From CAYSPU01 sp964432995 (GTDB lineage: Bacteria > Verrucomicrobiota > Verrucomicrobiia > Limisphaerales > JAHDYP01), in assembly GCA_964432995.1 (NCBI GenBank), contig CAYSPU010000243.1:1-8799 (forward strand): DNA of 8,799 nt, given 5' to 3'. The translations under genes and the position numbers were made by a program. The notes under the pieces are model-generated. The model was given only the letters and a program-made list of their open reading frames with translations, made no database searches and was not told where the DNA came from. Below are positions 6,559-8,799 of the stretch, one piece after another; the stretch's first letter is position 1; each line of letters opens with the position of its first letter.

Positions 6559-8799
6559 ATGAACCCACGGTCAAGCGGATTCACAGGTCTGCTCTTCTCT
6601 TCGGATTCCACGCGGCGACGCTGTCTCAGGGCTGCCTCAGGTTTTCGGCGCTCGCTGGTCGGCGCGGTCTTGGGTCTGCTCCTCGGCTGGATGCCGGTGC
6701 AGGCGGGTTTGGTTGGATTCTACTCGTTCGACGACGCGGGCATGCCTCTCCGAGACGACAGCGGCAACGGGTATGATTTGATGACCGGAGTCGGCCTCAC
6801 CGACCCGCAGTACGTTGCCGGCGGAGGGGTGCAGGGAGGGGCCTACACCTTCGATGGCGGACAACACTGGGTGTCGCCGATCGACATCAACAACAGCACG
6901 CTGCCCAGCCTCACGATGGGGGCATGGGTCAAGACGTCGAGCCTGGCCGCCGGCCTCCGGAAGGTGATGGGGCATGACGACGGCGGATATGACCGGACCC
7001 TGGGATTGGACGATCGGAACGGCGGCTTCCGCTACGTGGCGTTCCGCCGCCCGGCGGGCCCGCTCCGAAGAGCACAGACGACTGGACCTTCCTGGCGGTG
7101 ACGTACGACGACTGGGGCGGCCAGATGACGCTGTATGTGGACCTGGACACGCTCACCATCGGCGATGCGCTCGAGGTCTTGTCCAACCCGGCCAGCTTCG
7201 GCAGCGGCCAGGCGACGGTGGCCATCGGCAGCCTCCGGCCCGACAACCTGGATGAGGGCTGGCAAGGATCGATCGACAACGTCTTCTTCTACGATGAAGT
7301 CCTGACGCTCCAACAGTTGACCGACATCCGCGATGGCGGCAAACGGGCGATTCTGGGGAGCGGCGGCGAGGACCCGGATCTGAGGGTCACCAGCGTGCCC
7401 GCTCTGCGGAACCTGGCCAAGTCCCCGGCCGTGCAGTCGTTCTCCTTCGGGATCCAGAACGTGGGCGTTGCGCAAACGCTGACGATTTCCGGCGTGACAG
7501 TGGCGGGCGCGGACGCGGGTCGTTACGCGGTCACGGCGTTTCCGGCCAGCCTGGCCCCGGGGGCCGGCGCCACGATCGATTTCACTTTCGATTCCCAAGG
7601 CGAGGTGGGGGCCTTCGCGGGGACGCTCGTCATCGCGTGCAATGACCCCACGACTCCGACGGTGTCGATCGACGCCAGCGCGCAGGTTGGCGACGACCCC
7701 GATCTGGCGATCGTTTCGGCTCCCAATTTGCAGGACTTGGCGGCGCTCCCGCAGGTCCAGACCCTCGCGTTCGGCGTTCGCAACGACGGCTTGTTCGACA
7801 CGCTCACCATCAGCCAGATCACCATCAGCGGGGTCGATTCGGCGCACTTCACGGTGGCGAGTTACCCGCCAACCCTGGCGCCAGGCGCGACCGGCACCAT
7901 CGAGGTGACCTTCGACACCAAGGGACAGGTGGGGGGCTTCGCGGCGACGGCAACGATCGAGAGCAACGACGCCAGCACGCCGACGATCGAGTACGACCTG
8001 AGCGCCCAGGTCACCGCCAACGCGCTGCTGGGTTTTTACTCCTTTGACGACGGGGCCGCGCCCACAAAGGACGACTCGGGCAACGGTCGTACGCTCCAGA
8101 GCGTCGATGCCGCGTTCGATCCGACGTACGACGCCGGCGGCGGCGTCGCGGGCGGTGGCTACCTGTTTGACGGCGGCCAACGGTGGGAGGTGCCGCTCGA
8201 CATCAACCCGAGCGCTGTCCCCATCCTGACCATGGGCGCATGGGTGCGGCCCGTCACCTCGATCGCCACTCTCCCCGACGCCGGCCTGTACAAGGTCATG
8301 GGCCACGACGACGGCGGCTGGGACCGTGTCATCGGCCTCGACACGCGCAACGGAGGCTTCTGCTATTCGGCGTTCACGGGGAATGGCGTGAGTGTGGGAA
8401 ACCCGGCGCTGACGCCCATCGGCCCGGACGAGTGGACCTTCGTCGCGGCGGTCTACGACCAGCCCAACACCCAGTTGACTCTCTACGTGGACGTCGACGT
8501 CGCCAGTCTCGGTGACGATCCCGAAGTGGTCAGCCACACCGCCACGCTGGGGGCCGGCGCCGCCACGGCCGCCATCGGGGCCATCGCCCCGGCCGGCGGC
8601 GAAGGCTGGGTCGGGTACATCGACAACGCCTTCTTCCTCGGTGGCCGTATTGATGCCTCAACCGTCAAGGCCGTTCGTGACGGAGGCAAGACCGCCCTCC
8701 TCCAACTGCGACCGGACCCGGTCCTGTCCATTTCCCCCGATCCCGTATTTGGGGATCTGCCCGGGTCGTCGCCGGTGACGGCGTCCATCCAGCTTCGCA
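6559..8799 (+). CDS. Secreted LamG / choice-of-anchor-D protein, one-base frameshift, 3' partial
   Basis: Predicted exported surface protein built of carbohydrate- or protein-binding modules; no catalytic motif is seen. The ATG at 6559 gives a long basic n-region (RRRCLR, GFRRS), a hydrophobic core VGAVLGLLLGWM and a signal cleavage near VQA/G (residue 49). Next comes a LamG-like jelly roll starting GLVGFYSFDD. The starting frame ends at a TGA at 7099-7101, but the domain continues without loss in the next frame (DDWTFLAVTYDDW from 7077), so one base is missing between 7045 and 7076. The second LamG copy keeps AFTGNG...DEWTFVAAVYD in one frame, which locates the lesion. After it the frame is open to 8799: two choice-of-anchor-D (Ig-like) repeats, a second LamG domain, and the start of a third anchor-D repeat. 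The frameshift is either an assembly error in a draft contig near a gap or a real inactivating mutation. Preserved downstream coding argues for an error or a very recent lesion. The start has no evident Shine-Dalgarno. Confidence 0.85.
6706..7359 (+). repeat. LamG-like domain, copy 1 (contains the frameshift)
   Basis: Runs from GLVGFYSFDD to DIRDGGKRAIL. Shared blocks with copy 2 are DDSGNG, AGGGVQGG, FDGGQHW, LTMGAWV, KVMGHDDGG, GLDDRNGGF, WTF and IDNVFF. The LamG fold is a jelly roll that often binds glycans or protein ligands in exported bacterial proteins; the ligand here is unknown. Confidence 0.75.
7368..7689 (+). repeat. Choice-of-anchor-D (Ig-like) repeat 1
   Basis: Begins DPDLRVTSVPALRNLA and ends SIDASAQV, about 107 residues. 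It carries the family pattern FGIQNVGVAQTLTISGV, AGADAGRYAV, LAPGAGATIDFTF and a terminal SNDP-like strand (CNDPTTPTV). These ASPM/SPD-2/HYDIN-type modules are structural spacers in exported proteins. Confidence 0.75.
7690..8018 (+). repeat. Choice-of-anchor-D (Ig-like) repeat 2
   Basis: Directly follows repeat 1 and matches it block by block: DPDLAIVSAPNLQDLA, FGVRNDGLFDTLTIS, GVDSAHFTV, LAPGATGTIEVTFDTKGQVGG and SNDASTPTI. A third copy begins after the second LamG domain at about 8704 and runs off the window. Confidence 0.75.
8025..8703 (+). repeat. LamG-like domain, copy 2
   Basis: Runs from LLGFYSFDDGAAP to VRDGGKTALL in one uninterrupted frame. The GFYSF codons of the two copies start at 6715 and 8031, 1316 bp apart; adding the one missing base gives 1317 bp, or 439 codons. 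It serves as the internal reference for the frameshift in copy 1. Confidence 0.75.

Noticed and set aside
7032..8537. 501-codon minus-strand open frame opposite the LamG/anchor-D gene
   Set aside because: The sense strand shows clear tandem LamG and anchor-D domains, while the antisense peptide is His/Arg/Val-rich and repeats only because the sense gene does.

Overview
This is a GC-rich draft-assembly window carrying four protein genes, one assembly gap (ten Ns at 6514-6523) and one structured repeat. The gene types suggest Verrucomicrobiota, perhaps the Pedosphaera/Limisphaera side, or a similar PVC-group environmental bacterium. They are a long exported FG-GAP/VCBS protein with ASPIC/UnbV domains, a LamG plus choice-of-anchor-D surface protein, and a permuted NanM-like mutarotase beside an MFS carrier. 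Shine-Dalgarno sequences are weak or absent throughout. The taxonomic call is inference from protein families and base composition, not from a marker gene.

Layout. On the minus strand, reading right to left from 2290, an exported six-bladed Kelch protein of the cyclically permuted NanM/mutarotase family (1205-2290) is followed after 8 nt by an MFS transporter (1-1196, cut by the window edge). They look like one operon for uptake and anomer or epimer handling of a sugar acid, most plausibly sialic acid. Upstream lies a 378-bp non-coding stretch (2291-2668) with a 120-bp element at 2431-2550. The element is bounded by perfect 13-bp inverted repeats and filled with smaller hairpins, which suggests a REP or MITE-like interspersed repeat.

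Upstream again on the minus strand is a secreted protein of about 1250 residues (2669 to about 6433). It has twelve Ca-binding FG-GAP/VCBS motifs in two modules, each ending in an ASPIC/UnbV domain. No ATG lies between the gap and its signal peptide, so its start is either a non-ATG codon or lost in the gap.

Divergently, on the plus strand from 6559 to the right edge, a secreted protein reads signal peptide - LamG - two choice-of-anchor-D repeats - LamG - third choice-of-anchor-D repeat. It carries a one-base frameshift within 7045-7076, located by comparing its two LamG copies. Apart from that lesion it stays open to base 8799.

The proteins fit a surface-glycan or polymer-handling lifestyle: two large exported adhesion or binding proteins, a periplasmic sugar mutarotase and an inner-membrane carrier. 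No phage, CRISPR, toxin-antitoxin or RNA-gene signal was found. I did not find a convincing wholly new system. The best leads are the structured repeat, the frameshift and the permuted mutarotase/carrier pair.
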